Shown in pieces: positions 54,901 to 64,000 of a DNA stretch of 64,000 bases; position 1 is the first letter of the stretch; each line of letters begins with the position of its first letter. The position numbers were made by a program, and so were the translations under genes. The stretch spans positions 372,001-436,000 of the forward strand of contig JADDOH010000133.1 in the NCBI GenBank assembly GCA_016648135.1, written 5' to 3'. This stretch comes from Agrypnia vestita (lineage: Eukaryota; Arthropoda; Insecta; Trichoptera; Phryganeidae). The notes beneath the pieces are model-generated. The model did no database searches and had not been told where the DNA came from. It worked only from the letters and a program-made list of their open reading frames with translations.

Positions 54901-55743
54901 ATTTTAAAAAATACTCATAAATTACTATCACACCTTTTTAAGGGCATGCAGAAAGGAAGACAAAACAACGCAGAATACCAAAAATTTACGTTATGATGTA
55001 TATTCTTGCCTCGTTCACCAATCTTCTCGTACACGGCCGGTGTGTTTTGTAACTTTTTTACTGAGACTTGCCTGACCGCCACTTTTTTCTTGTGTAAACT
55101 ACTAGGAATCTGTCGATGAAAGTAATTTTCTTTCCGAGTTTATTATTCAGAAATTGAGTCGGTTACAGATCGATAGGGATGTATTCTCGACACGGGTAGA
55201 TGCTTTTCAACTTGTATTTACAAGAAAATTTCAACGAAGCTCTGCAAGAAGCTGCTCAAGGACTTGTAATAAATTAAAAGACTTTGAGCAACCTGCGTTA
55301 CGCTGATGGTACGGTACTCCCATCAAGTAAGTAAATAGTGAAAACGTGTAAGGCTTTAGGGTTTAAAACTTGATACAACTAAAACTAAACACATTCTCAC
55401 TGGCAAACATAACATAGTTGCGGATGAAACTCTTTACATTGCCGGAGCGAATTTGGAGAAAATACAAAGTGCCTTATGCCGCATATATATTGCAACACGA
55501 ACGAAAGATGAGACCTTTTAGTGGAAATCAAATGCCGCATTTTGCAAACCCGCGCAACGCAATCCGCTTCAAGAAAGAATGCTATAACTATGATCTAAAT
55601 TGTAAATTGAGAATGCGAGTATGATGAAGAAAAATAGGTATTTAAAAAATAATAACATGAATACTAAAATATTTCAAAAATGTAATAAGACTTTCAGAAA
55701 AGTCTCTGATCTTGCATTTAATAAAAATACAAATATATAATTT
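54901..55743. other. No gene recognised
   Basis: Around 55190-55400 words such as AACGAAGCTCTGCAAGAAGC, AACCTGCGTTACGCTGATGG and AAAACTTGATACAACTAAAACTAAAC recall the LRYADD region of an RTE-type reverse transcriptase, but frames are too broken to call. Confidence 0.35.
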
Positions 55744-56262
55744 TTAACAATATTTTTATATGAAATATGTTCTAAGAATACTGTTACAGGATTCTGTCCT
55801 CAGAGGGATGATTAATTAATTAAAGATAAATTATAGAAGTCTCACAGAGACGAAGCTATAAATTCTAGTATGTATGTACTAATTCGAAAGAATATCATAT
55901 ATACGTACGTAAGTAAGGAATATTGCTAAAAAAACTTCTCTTTGAAAAATAAAATGTAAAGGATTCATTACCAGTTGTGAAATCTATGTATACTAACTTA
56001 TTAATGAGAAAAAATAACAACAGATGTCTCTAACAGAGGTCAGTCCAATGTATGAAATGTTCTTGATTCGAACTATGTGTAGAACTTTAAAAAATTTGAT
56101 AATGCGTAGATGTTCTTACGATGGAATTGGTGAACGTTGCATTGTGTAGAGTGACCACTCAACCAACTTGTACAGGTTGTAAGCCCTGAGACATCGTACT
56201 CCCATCCACTTTTCTCATATAATAGCTTCGTCTCTGTAAGACTTCTATAATTTATCCATAAT
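55744..56262. mobile_element. MITE family M, subfamily A, copy 3 (most complete)
   Basis: TIRs GATAAATTATAGAAGTCTCA (from 55823) and its inverse ending 56258 match for about 35 bases with one change. The interior has the AGAACTTTAAAAAATTTGATAATG and AGTGACCACTCAACC blocks. The upstream AAATATGTTCTAAGAATACTG block is shared with copies 1 and 2. Confidence 0.8.
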
Positions 56263-57639
56263 AAACAAAGATATAACACTATCTAATACATGATAACGTT
56301 TCGAGCGGATATAACACGAGAAAAATTAGACAGATCGTCTTATTTTTAAATAGTCGCAGGTTCTTACGCTATATTAATTATAATAGTAATAATTAATAGT
56401 GGTAAATTTAAGATTGATAAATACGACAAAATAGACATTTTCCTTCATCATAAATACATATTTATTTGTACAATCGAAAAACATAATTATTTGGGTAACA
56501 ATGTCCGTCCCTAACGCTTTTACACGCTAACAGAAACACATTACGATTTCGAAATTAAAATTGAATCAAGTTGAGTAGAATTTCAGCGATTAAATATAGG
56601 TCATTTGGATTAGGAGAAACGAAGAGTTCATTCATATTGTAATGTGTTAATGTAATGTTAATGTAAATACATTTTAGGATTGTTAAATTAACAATATTGA
56701 GTTATGAAATTTCTAACGTATTTTATAAATAAATGCGTTGTGTTTTGATTTGTATACCACCAAAACAATAAAATGACTTATTAACGTAAAACTGAAATTC
56801 AAACATAAAAGTCCGTCATTTTAACAGGCCAAAGCTAGCGTGGAATGAAAATGTAAAATAACATTGAGAGATTGAAAGGGAGGCATTGAAATGAGATATA
56901 TTAAATAATATGACAATCTCTACCCCCCACCATCCCCCACCCCCTCCATGAATGCTGCCAAGCAAATCCGGTATTTAAACCTCTACAAATTTAAAATACC
57001 GAAAACTTATCGTGTGTCCATCCTGATGAAGATATAGTACTATCGAAATGTTAATACGCAATATCAATTATACAAAGTTTTTTGATTTTTTTTAAAATTA
57101 ACAATTATTTCTAGCTACAAAGTTAACGCCAAAAATGTAGAAAATATATGTTTCTACTTTTTGGAAGAGCTTGAATATTCCGCATCTTTTTCATGCAATG
57201 AAGCGTGAGTGAAGTTATTAAAACAATGATATTATAATTTAAAATTTTTCTGAATCACTCCACAATTTAAGCAGAATGCCATGGCACTTAATTGTATTAA
57301 TAACATAATACTATCTACTGGGGTGGTCTGTGTTAAGCTAATTAAATTAGTAAAATACGTGTTTAGATCATGTTATAGATACGAGTACTAAATAGGTTGG
57401 TTTACCGTGTAACGCTTGAAATTTGGACAGGGTTTTGATGAAATACAAAACAAACACATTTTCATTTTAGTTATAAACAATGTTATCATTTTGAACGTAT
57501 AGAAGAGCGTGCAGCACGCAAACTGTTAAAATATTTTTAAAAAAATAACGCATTTAATATAAACAACACTAAAGAAATGCCAATGTAAATTACATTTTAT
57601 TCATTTTTTTACACTTGTACATACAACTTTTCGTGAGGT
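56263..57639. other. AT-rich sequence; PLE-like ribozyme relic near 57008-57045
   Basis: CATC, CTGATGA, AGATATAGTACTATC, GAAA, TGTTAATACG: order of a hammerhead core with GATA/TATC as stem II, but stem I cannot form. No other feature, apart from C-rich CCCCCCACCATCCCCCACCC near 56922. Confidence 0.35.
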
Positions 57640-57770
57640 GCAATCCCTCTCACGACTAACTCACTAGCCACCGTTCTGCAGGGGTAGGCAGTGGACAGAT
57701 CGCCACACTCATCTACTCGGTACACCACTTTTGGCTCGACGTCTTCCATACACCTCCAGTTTTTACTGTT
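57640..57770 (-). pseudogene. RTE-like LINE tail, family R, copy 6
   Basis: The minus strand reads GTGTGGCGATCTGTCCACTG, then CCTACCCCTGCAGAACGGTGG, matching the VWRS...AYPC terminal block of copies 2 and 4. Upstream frames are eroded. Confidence 0.6.
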
Positions 57771-57786
57771 GTTAAGGCTATAGTTA

Positions 57787-58345
57787 CCAATGTTAAAGTT
57801 GCACCAATTTTGTTAATTTTTTCCCTAGCGTAATAAAGGGCCCTGATTACATAAATGATGTCAAATTTTGTCGCAAACAAGTTTAAAAGCATTTATTTTA
57901 AGTTTAAAATGATACATTTTTGACATTCAGGCCATGTGTGCCCATACAAATTATATGTTTTTACTGTTTTATTCATAGCAAATGTTTGTCCTGATTCCAA
58001 AAATGTCATAAAATAACCCGGCACGCACATATTTAACGAGTAATTTAAATTTAAAAATCGCATTTATTTTCTAAGTAAGTTTGACAAATCAGCCTTTTCC
58101 TTTGAATTTTTACACGTGGATAAGTATTTGAATCATTGAATAATTGTCTATAGTTCGCGTATCGTATAGATAAAATGGCTGACCTGTCAAACTTATAAAG
58201 GAAAACATTAAGATTTTTAAATAGGAATAACTGCTTTTAAATTTGCTTGCAACAAAATTTTACATAATTTATGTAATCAGGACCCTTTATTACGCTAGGG
58301 AAAAAAATTACAAAATTGGTGCAACTTTAACATTGGTAACTTATT
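57787..58345. mobile_element. Long-TIR foldback element
   Basis: GTTACCAATGTTAAAGTTGC on the left returns inverted at 58300-58340. Pairing continues through CCCTAGCGTAATAAAGGG and ATGTAATCAGG, about 110 bases per arm. A second nested inverted pair (AAGTTTGACAAATCAGCC and GGCTGACCTGTCAAACTT) lies inside. About 560 bp, no coding sequence. Superfamily not determined. Confidence 0.8.
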
Positions 58346-58413
58346 CCGATATTAATTTACTACAAAATTGGTGCAACTTTAACATTGGTAACTTATTCCG
58401 ATATTAATTTACT
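58309..58413. repeat. 52-bp tandem duplication at the foldback's right edge
   Basis: TACAAAATTGGTGCAACTTT and the next 32 bases are repeated exactly once more, duplicating the right TIR tip with about 20 bases of flank (ATTCCGATATTAATTTAC). Because the copies are identical the event is recent. Confidence 0.9.
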
Positions 58414-61400
58414 ACGTTGGGTAGTTTCAGTGGTGTGTAATCAACATTAACTTTAATAAAATTTACCACCGACCCGGTAAGCAAATCATATAAGATGGGT
58501 GATGTTTCATTTAGGGAAGAGTAATAAAGCCATTCGTACTCACTGTTTTTACTGTTTTGATTACACTAAGTTAAAATACGTAGGTATATTATAACCACAT
58601 TTGCACAATTTTGAATAAGAATACTTAAATATTAGAGAGAGTAACAAAAGCGTGGTTCACAGACTCGGAGCGGGCAGCCGAAAAGAATTTGAAATGATTA
58701 TTTCATTTGTGTGGTAAACAAATTTCGAATGGTATTTCCAAATAAAAATCAAAATATCAACATGAGATGTCAAGTAGACCTGTGGTCTAAGATGACCGCG
58801 TTGCAAGACTCCCCCAATTAAGAAATTATTCAATCATGGCTACTGCTTTAGTAATACAAACGTTTTTAACTTAATACATTTTGTGATTTATTCTCTTAAA
58901 ATATACTTTTATAAAAATACTTACTTCATAGATAAACCTACTATCTGCGCTAACGCTAAGACTGTTAAAATCTTTGTGTTTTAAAAGTCCCGATTTTCGT
59001 TTTCTCAACACAAGTGAATCTTGATGTCCCTGTAAATAAAAAAAAGCATGAACTAACTTCATGCCCTACTAACATCGGAGCTCAATGAGGGATTTTCTCG
59101 GATGATGCGATAATATGTACTTATTAAACTGAAACGGGGGGTGATAAATGCCGTGTCAACGAATGAAAAATAGCGCCCGTTTAAGGGAACGTCTCAGATC
59201 AACGAGTTCCGAAAGTTTGACGTAAAAATATTAGTCGATTACTGGGGATATCATCAGACCGATTTCTCATTGTTGATATATGATGAATCTGAAAGCACTG
59301 TGTATATTTTTTACATATTGTATTAGATTAATACCATATTCTGTGAAACACATATGATATTCGTATTTGGAAAATACTGATTAAATATTAATGTTCAGTA
59401 TAAACAAAGGATTATACGCAAAAAATCTTGATTAAATGATTTAGTTTACTTTTTATTATCATAAAAAGCCTCCAAGTATTAACACATTTTGTGCGGGAGG
59501 GGTATTAATACTCGTTCGCTCGACTGGTGTCCAAGTGCAGGACGGGTATTAAAAGAGATATAAAACTCGATAACTTCATTTAGCCATCATATTTCATTGT
59601 GTAAGGCAGATGCCAAATACCATAGACGCCAAATACCATAGTATAGAAATAAAATCAATCTAGAGTTTTATTACAACAAAGGAATTATCGGCGCCCGTGC
59701 ACTGGCCGCTCGGAATTGTATCTGGGCAAAAATGTACGTGGATGTGTAAAGAATGTATTTTTACCGCCAATTTATTTTTGCGACGAAAAGGAGATTTAAA
59801 AAAGATAAGGTAGGTAAAAAAGGTTTAGGTTTAGAGAATCAAAGTCCAGTTAAAATGCGATGCTTCGTAAGTTCGTTCGTAGATATTTTCCGTTATAACT
59901 ATTATATTGTAATTTTAGCTTAATTTAATTCTAGCGAGAACTATAAATAAATTTTATTGAAAAATATTCAGCGGCTTTTAGATATTATGGTGAATTTTCA
60001 TTTTTTTTTACAAACTCCGATTTTTTAGATTAGTTCGCGAAAGCACCAAACGGAAAAGTATTAAAAGTGATGTAGGTACATGTTTGTACTGACACTAACA
60101 CAACTCTTGACACTTAGGCTCCTAAGCAGAATAACTCATCGATTCGTTAGAGTGTTCTACGGCTCGGACATGGAACGACTAAGCACTTTTCATGTATCCT
60201 CCGTTATTTAATTTCCTTTCTATACGGCGTGTTCTTGGCAGATATGTTAAAACTATAGTGAGATGGACATATGACGGCATCTGTGGAATAACAAACTACA
60301 CTCGCACCGTATGCGCAGCTAGCAAGACCCTGCCAGAGCGCCGAATGGGCGGCCGTGGACATCTCGTCATACTTCCGCAGCAATGGAACGTCACGGAGCT
60401 CTGCTTCATAACATAGAAGGACGCTAAATTGTATTTCTTGTAATTGTACTGAAAAGTTAACTAAGTACAAAACTATTACTCTATCAATCTGAGTAATAAT
60501 ATCATATATCAGTAATATAATATAATAAAAAGAAGAAAAAGAAAATTTATTTATCCATTACCATTTACTTGAGACATAAGGAATTGTTTCAATTTAGTCC
60601 TATACACAATTATACTATCAGCAAAAATGTCGAGACCACCTCCGCTTGTTCATTCCCTAATGAGTGTAGTCTGGGGATTACAGAGTTTGCTAATGCATTA
60701 TGCTATTACTTCATTGTATTTGTTTCACTACGTTATTACTTATTACTAATTCATTAATTATTTATATTCACGTTTTCCATTATATTGCTACTGTTCTTTT
60801 CTTTTATTCTTTTTTTTTCTTATTGTCTACATATTTTAAATTTATTTCTGTATGAAATATGTTAGGACACAGGTCAATTTGTTTGATTCTGATAACTCAT
60901 GCTCTTATTCATACATATCATTAACCTGGTATATGTTTTATTTCCAAAATAAATAAAACACAAAAATTGTAAAACAAAAAAATAAATTTAAGACTAGTCA
61001 CTTCACCTTGTATAACTATCAACCTGAAAAATACACACATACATGTCGCTCAGTATTCATTTTTACCTTATTATCTATATAAGTATCTTAACCAGTGACT
61101 TCCACTTGCATATTTTTGATCGATAGTTATTATCAATGCTTATAATTTTAATGTGATAATTTAATATAAAATAATGTGATCAGTCATATTGAAAAGCTAA
61201 CGGCCACATTGGTAAAGGAATCAACAATCAATAATCAGTAGGTACTCGTGACTTTGTTTAAACTATTTAACGGTTTCTGCAAACCTCGTAAATTTTAGAC
61301 ACCATATTGGATATATTGTGATGCAGGCACGATTTTTTGTGCAACATATTTCTCAATTGCTTAGACTCATAGTTGAGGCAAAGGGCTAAAGAGATATTTA

Positions 61401-61789
61401 ACTAACAATATTGTTTCCATCGTCAGAGTGTTTTACACCGAAACATGTAGGTGTAATTAATGAACATAAGTAGATTAAAACAAATAATAAAATTATTTTT
61501 TTTAAATGTCAATCTACAAAGTTGCTTAACCAATTGAAAAAATGTTATATGTTCATATCCGGAGAATTCTACATCGATCGATAAACTTATGCGAAATTAT
61601 AATGAATGAATTTCGAAGTATTTCACACACGAGCGATAAAAAAAAAACACAACACCGAAAATCGTGTTTTTACTATTACTCATTCGTCGGAAGGCGTGCA
61701 ATTTACATTCTTATTTAAATTTATTGAAAATTATTCCAATTGTGGGCGAATTTACGAGTCTTTTGGCGTATTGATTATTCATCATAGGC
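58414..61789. other. Long stretch without recognised gene
   Basis: Opposed frames at 60192-60470 in a less AT-rich patch match no protein. A short duplication ATGCCAAATACCATAG / ACGCCAAATACCATAG lies at 59610-59642. The rest is AT-rich. Confidence 0.45.
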
Positions 61790-62000
61790 GGGCCGGGGGA
61801 GGGGGTGAAAAGACTAATAAATGATAGGTTAGCGGAGCGCCACCCACCAACTATTAAATTACCACCAAAGGAGCAAATAAATTACTACCTTACCACCGGC
61901 AACCAGCATTAATATCGTTATCGGCCCGGCTGGAAAATCGCGAACATCAAATGCCCACGCGAGCCAACAGCCGCCGCGTTCTACGTTTTAGGAAAAATAA
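61790..62000. promoter_or_regulatory. GC-richer block
   Basis: GGCGGGCCGGGGGAGGGGGTG near 61788-61808, then a purine/pyrimidine-mixed region ending with ACAGCCGCCGCGTTC. Looks like conserved non-coding DNA. No frame. Confidence 0.25.
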
Positions 62001-62099
62001 CATTCGAAAAAAACTATTCACAACTAATTATGTACTATAGACATAAAATACCAGTAGACAGGCCAGGTTTTTTCGTATTATATGAATACTTGCGTAGAT

Positions 62100-62480
62100 T
62101 TTATTTCACGAAATTTGTGGGTCAGTGCGAGTGTTATAATGCGAAAAAAACGAAGAATGCCAGCGCGGCTTCGCACGAGTAGATTTTTAGTAATTTTTTG
62201 TCATATTTTATCAATTTGTGTATTAACCTTAACATATACATATATGTCGTAGTGGACCTATTTATAGAACTTTTTGAGTTTTACAACTTCTCTATAGAAA
62301 GTATTTAAATATCTCTTACCGTTAAGACAGCGTTCGTAAAAAACGCATCGCTCGATCATTTTTTCGTCGACTTTAGTTGTAAAATAGGTTACCACGAAAA
62401 GCCCTTTTATTTCAAAGGGATAATATATAGTCCCAAATTTTTGAAATCGGATGAGTAGTTTCGAAGATTACCTCTTTATA
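62100..62480 (+). repeat. Degraded dispersed repeat ending AATCGGATGAGTAGTTTCGA
   Basis: The CAGCGCGGCTTCGCACGAGTAG start and the AAATCGGATGAGTAGTTTCG end resemble the two halves of an abundant insect repeat (CGCGGCTTCGC...; AATCGGTTCAGTAGTTT...). No protein. Family not assigned. Confidence 0.45.
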
Positions 62481-62502
62481 TACATTTTTACGCAGTTTTA
62501 CA

Positions 62503-62655
62503 GGCCAGGAGGCCCAATTACAGAAGCGAAATACATCACAAAACACCCAGGCTTGAGTAAATCACATAGTTTAAATTGTGACCTCACCGGGAATCGAACC
62601 CGGGACCCTTGGTGTGAGAAGCCAGTGTCATATCCACTGTGCTACGAGTAGTATT
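62503..62655 (-). mobile_element. tRNA-derived SINE, family S, copy 3 (best tRNA head)
   Basis: The minus strand reads GTAGCACAGTGGATATGACA (A box), GGTTCGATTCC (perfect B box), GTGAGGTCACAATT, then ACTCAAGCCTGGGTGTT and AATTGGGCCTCCTGGCC. Same body as 15241-15410. The head resembles a tRNA but lacks the closing acceptor stem. Confidence 0.8.
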
Positions 62656-62734
62656 GATAGTTGTGGCAGTAGTGGTGCAACGTTATTATTTTGATTTGTA
62701 ATGCACAAGTAGAGTTGTTTTTATCATTGCTATA

Positions 62735-62772
62735 GTTTCGAAAGGAGCAGTCCTTTTCATCAACCGGTGGAA
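62735..62772 (-). ncRNA. Possible third hammerhead-like PLE motif
   Basis: The minus strand reads CCGG, TTGATGA, AAAGGA-CTGC-TCCTTT, C, GAAA, CTATAG. Stem II is perfect and GAAA is intact, but the first core base is T for C, an extra C follows stem II and the base before the cleavage position is not U. Probably a dead copy of another family. Confidence 0.3.
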
Positions 62773-62838
62773 TTAATAATTACGCTTTAATTACATTATA
62801 AATTACATCTGATATGAGAAAAAAAATCCAAATAAAAG

Positions 62839-62882
62839 GTGGGCGCTTACGATATTGATATAGATGGAGGGAGAGCGCCCAC
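62839..62882. repeat. Perfect 9-bp inverted repeat
   Basis: GTGGGCGCT and AGCGCCCAC are separated by 26 bases, immediately before a tandem duplication. Confidence 0.8.
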
Positions 62883-62889
62883 GCTTTAA

Positions 62890-62999
62890 TTTTTCGAGTG
62901 AGGCAAACAATTTTCGCCCACAATTTTTTTGTTACTTATTAGTATTTTTCGAGTGAGGCAAACAATTTTCGCCCGCAAATTTCTTTTTGACTTTTTAGT
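62890..62999. repeat. 55-bp period duplication
   Basis: TTTTTCGAGTGAGGCAAACA, then ATTTTCGCCC, occurs at 62890 and again at 62945, followed by similar T-rich sequence. Confidence 0.85.
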
Positions 63000-64000
63000 A
63001 ATTTCTTTTTTTACTTATTAGTACATTTAAATATAAGCGTGTTTTTTTTTGAAAAATTTTCTGTTTATTAGTCTTAACGAATCTTGTAATCGATTTTGTG
63101 CTCAATGCCTTTCGCATATGAAGTATATATTTGTAAAATTTAAATTGTGCGAGTTGCAAAAAGGAAACCCAATGGCCTATCAGTTATATACTATTAATTT
63201 ACGAAAAAAAGTTCGCATGTTAAAAATATAATTTCATACAAAATCACTTCGGTAGGAAACTTGCGACATCTTTTTTTTGGTGAGCTCATAAACGAATTTC
63301 CCATATCAAACATTGATTAGTTTATTATAATGGATCAATTGATTAATTAGTGAATCTGATTATTGATTCAAGGTATTGTCATGTGTGATGTTTTTCAGCT
63401 CGCTTGGACATTAGGAAGCGGGTGAAATATCGATTATAAGATTCCGCCTAGACAAACAGACAAACAGGTGAAGCAAATATAAGGGTGGTCTACTAGTTTT
63501 CCGATATCATATATTATCATTTATCAAGTTCTTAAGTATCACCAAAATGTTTAAGAATCAGATACTAAGTCAATTGAATCCTTACATGAAATATAGTCCA
63601 CAAGCAGAAATAATCGACAATCTTTTGTCCGCTTCGTAGGAAATGTGCCTGATGAATTAAATTTACCGGCACATGACTTTGATGGTAATTGCTTGACACG
63701 ACGTTGGCAGTGAGGAAAAAGGCAGTAAGGAAAAGTAGCTCAGAATATTTTTAATACGATTCAACACTTAAATCGTTCAGACAACAGAGAAAATTTAAAT
63801 TAAACATTTTCTGGAATGTAATATATTAATAAATGTTGTACAGGAATAATGCAAAATGTGGATTTTTCATTCATCCCATCACGACTGGGAGATGAACTAC
63901 GGACGATAATGAAATGAAATGGATTGAACTCACTGGATGAATGATCGGCAATTTTTAATTCGTATGATGAAAAGTATCGGTATTTCAAATACCGCTTCGT
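63000..64000. other. AT-rich sequence; dispersed repeat copy at 63395-63475
   Basis: ATTATAAGATTCCGCCTAGA, then AACAGACAAACAGG, matches the repeat at 20895-20975. No gene recognised. Confidence 0.5.

Noticed and set aside
55190..55400. RTE reverse-transcriptase catalytic region
   Set aside because: Words such as TTACGCTGATGG recall YADD-type sequence, but no continuous frame supports it, so only noted in the gap entry.
61415..61465. Hammerhead-like motif (GTGTTTTACACCGAAACATGTA)
   Set aside because: A stem and GAAACATG are present, but no CTGANGA precedes them. Too degraded to claim.

Overview
This window looks like nuclear DNA of an insect, most likely a moth or butterfly. The evidence is an AT-rich composition with no bacterial-type operons, a cecropia-type mariner, tRNA-derived SINEs, RTE- and CR1-like non-LTR retrotransposon tails, many inverted-repeat MITEs, and the GTAGGTACCTACC-type short repeats often seen in Lepidoptera. 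The lineage is inferred, not proven. No complete host protein-coding gene is visible in 64 kb. The window reads as a gene desert or the interior of a very large intron. Weak signs of host gene structure on the + strand are a perfect ratchet-type splice junction (AG|GT at 14468/14469), a possible 71-nt internal exon (27651-27721) and a candidate initiator in a GC-rich patch (about 18.58 kb). Isolated CpG-rich or conserved-looking islands at about 3.9, 9.1, 12.2, 18.6, 22.9, 44.2-44.9, 54.4 and 61.9 kb could be regulatory.

Most recognisable content is transposable-element debris. Class II: a mariner at 16115-17229 with TA duplication and matching TIRs, whose transposase frame is open but lacks the block holding the first catalytic Asp; a hAT derivative at 38155-38699 with a perfect 8-bp duplication; a PIF/Harbinger derivative at 28981-29691 with fragments of both a transposase and an oppositely oriented MADF protein; a multi-copy MITE family with TIR AGAAGTCTCACAGAGACGAA (six copies); and several foldback elements (2.6-3.2, 4.35, 22.3, 23.25, 27.97, 31.47, 36.5, 39.1 and 57.8 kb). 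Class I: about six tails of one RTE-like family, another RTE/ingi-like tail at 26.2 kb, two copies of a CR1-like element with (TTGAA)n tails (17.8 and 45.2 kb), an L2/CR1-like fragment (42.5 kb), a further LINE fragment with its 3' end (12.8-13.5 kb; second 3' end at 53.6 kb), and tRNA-derived SINEs.

The most interesting system is a set of Penelope-like element (PLE) remnants. One at 49985-50710 encodes the C-terminal part of a GIY-YIG endonuclease and is bounded by inverted copies of a sequence that reads as a hammerhead-ribozyme core (CTGACGA, palindromic stem II, GAAA, CCGG, TA, with GGTC/GACC as stem I). A solo derivative lies at 52228-52625. A second family carries a different ribozyme-like core (stem II of AGGG...CCCT type, palindromic CATG in place of CCGG) and occurs at 9.6, 26.5, 28.5, 34.9-35.3 and 40.4 kb, usually as inverted pairs. 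Ribozyme activity is inferred from motif layout and has not been shown.
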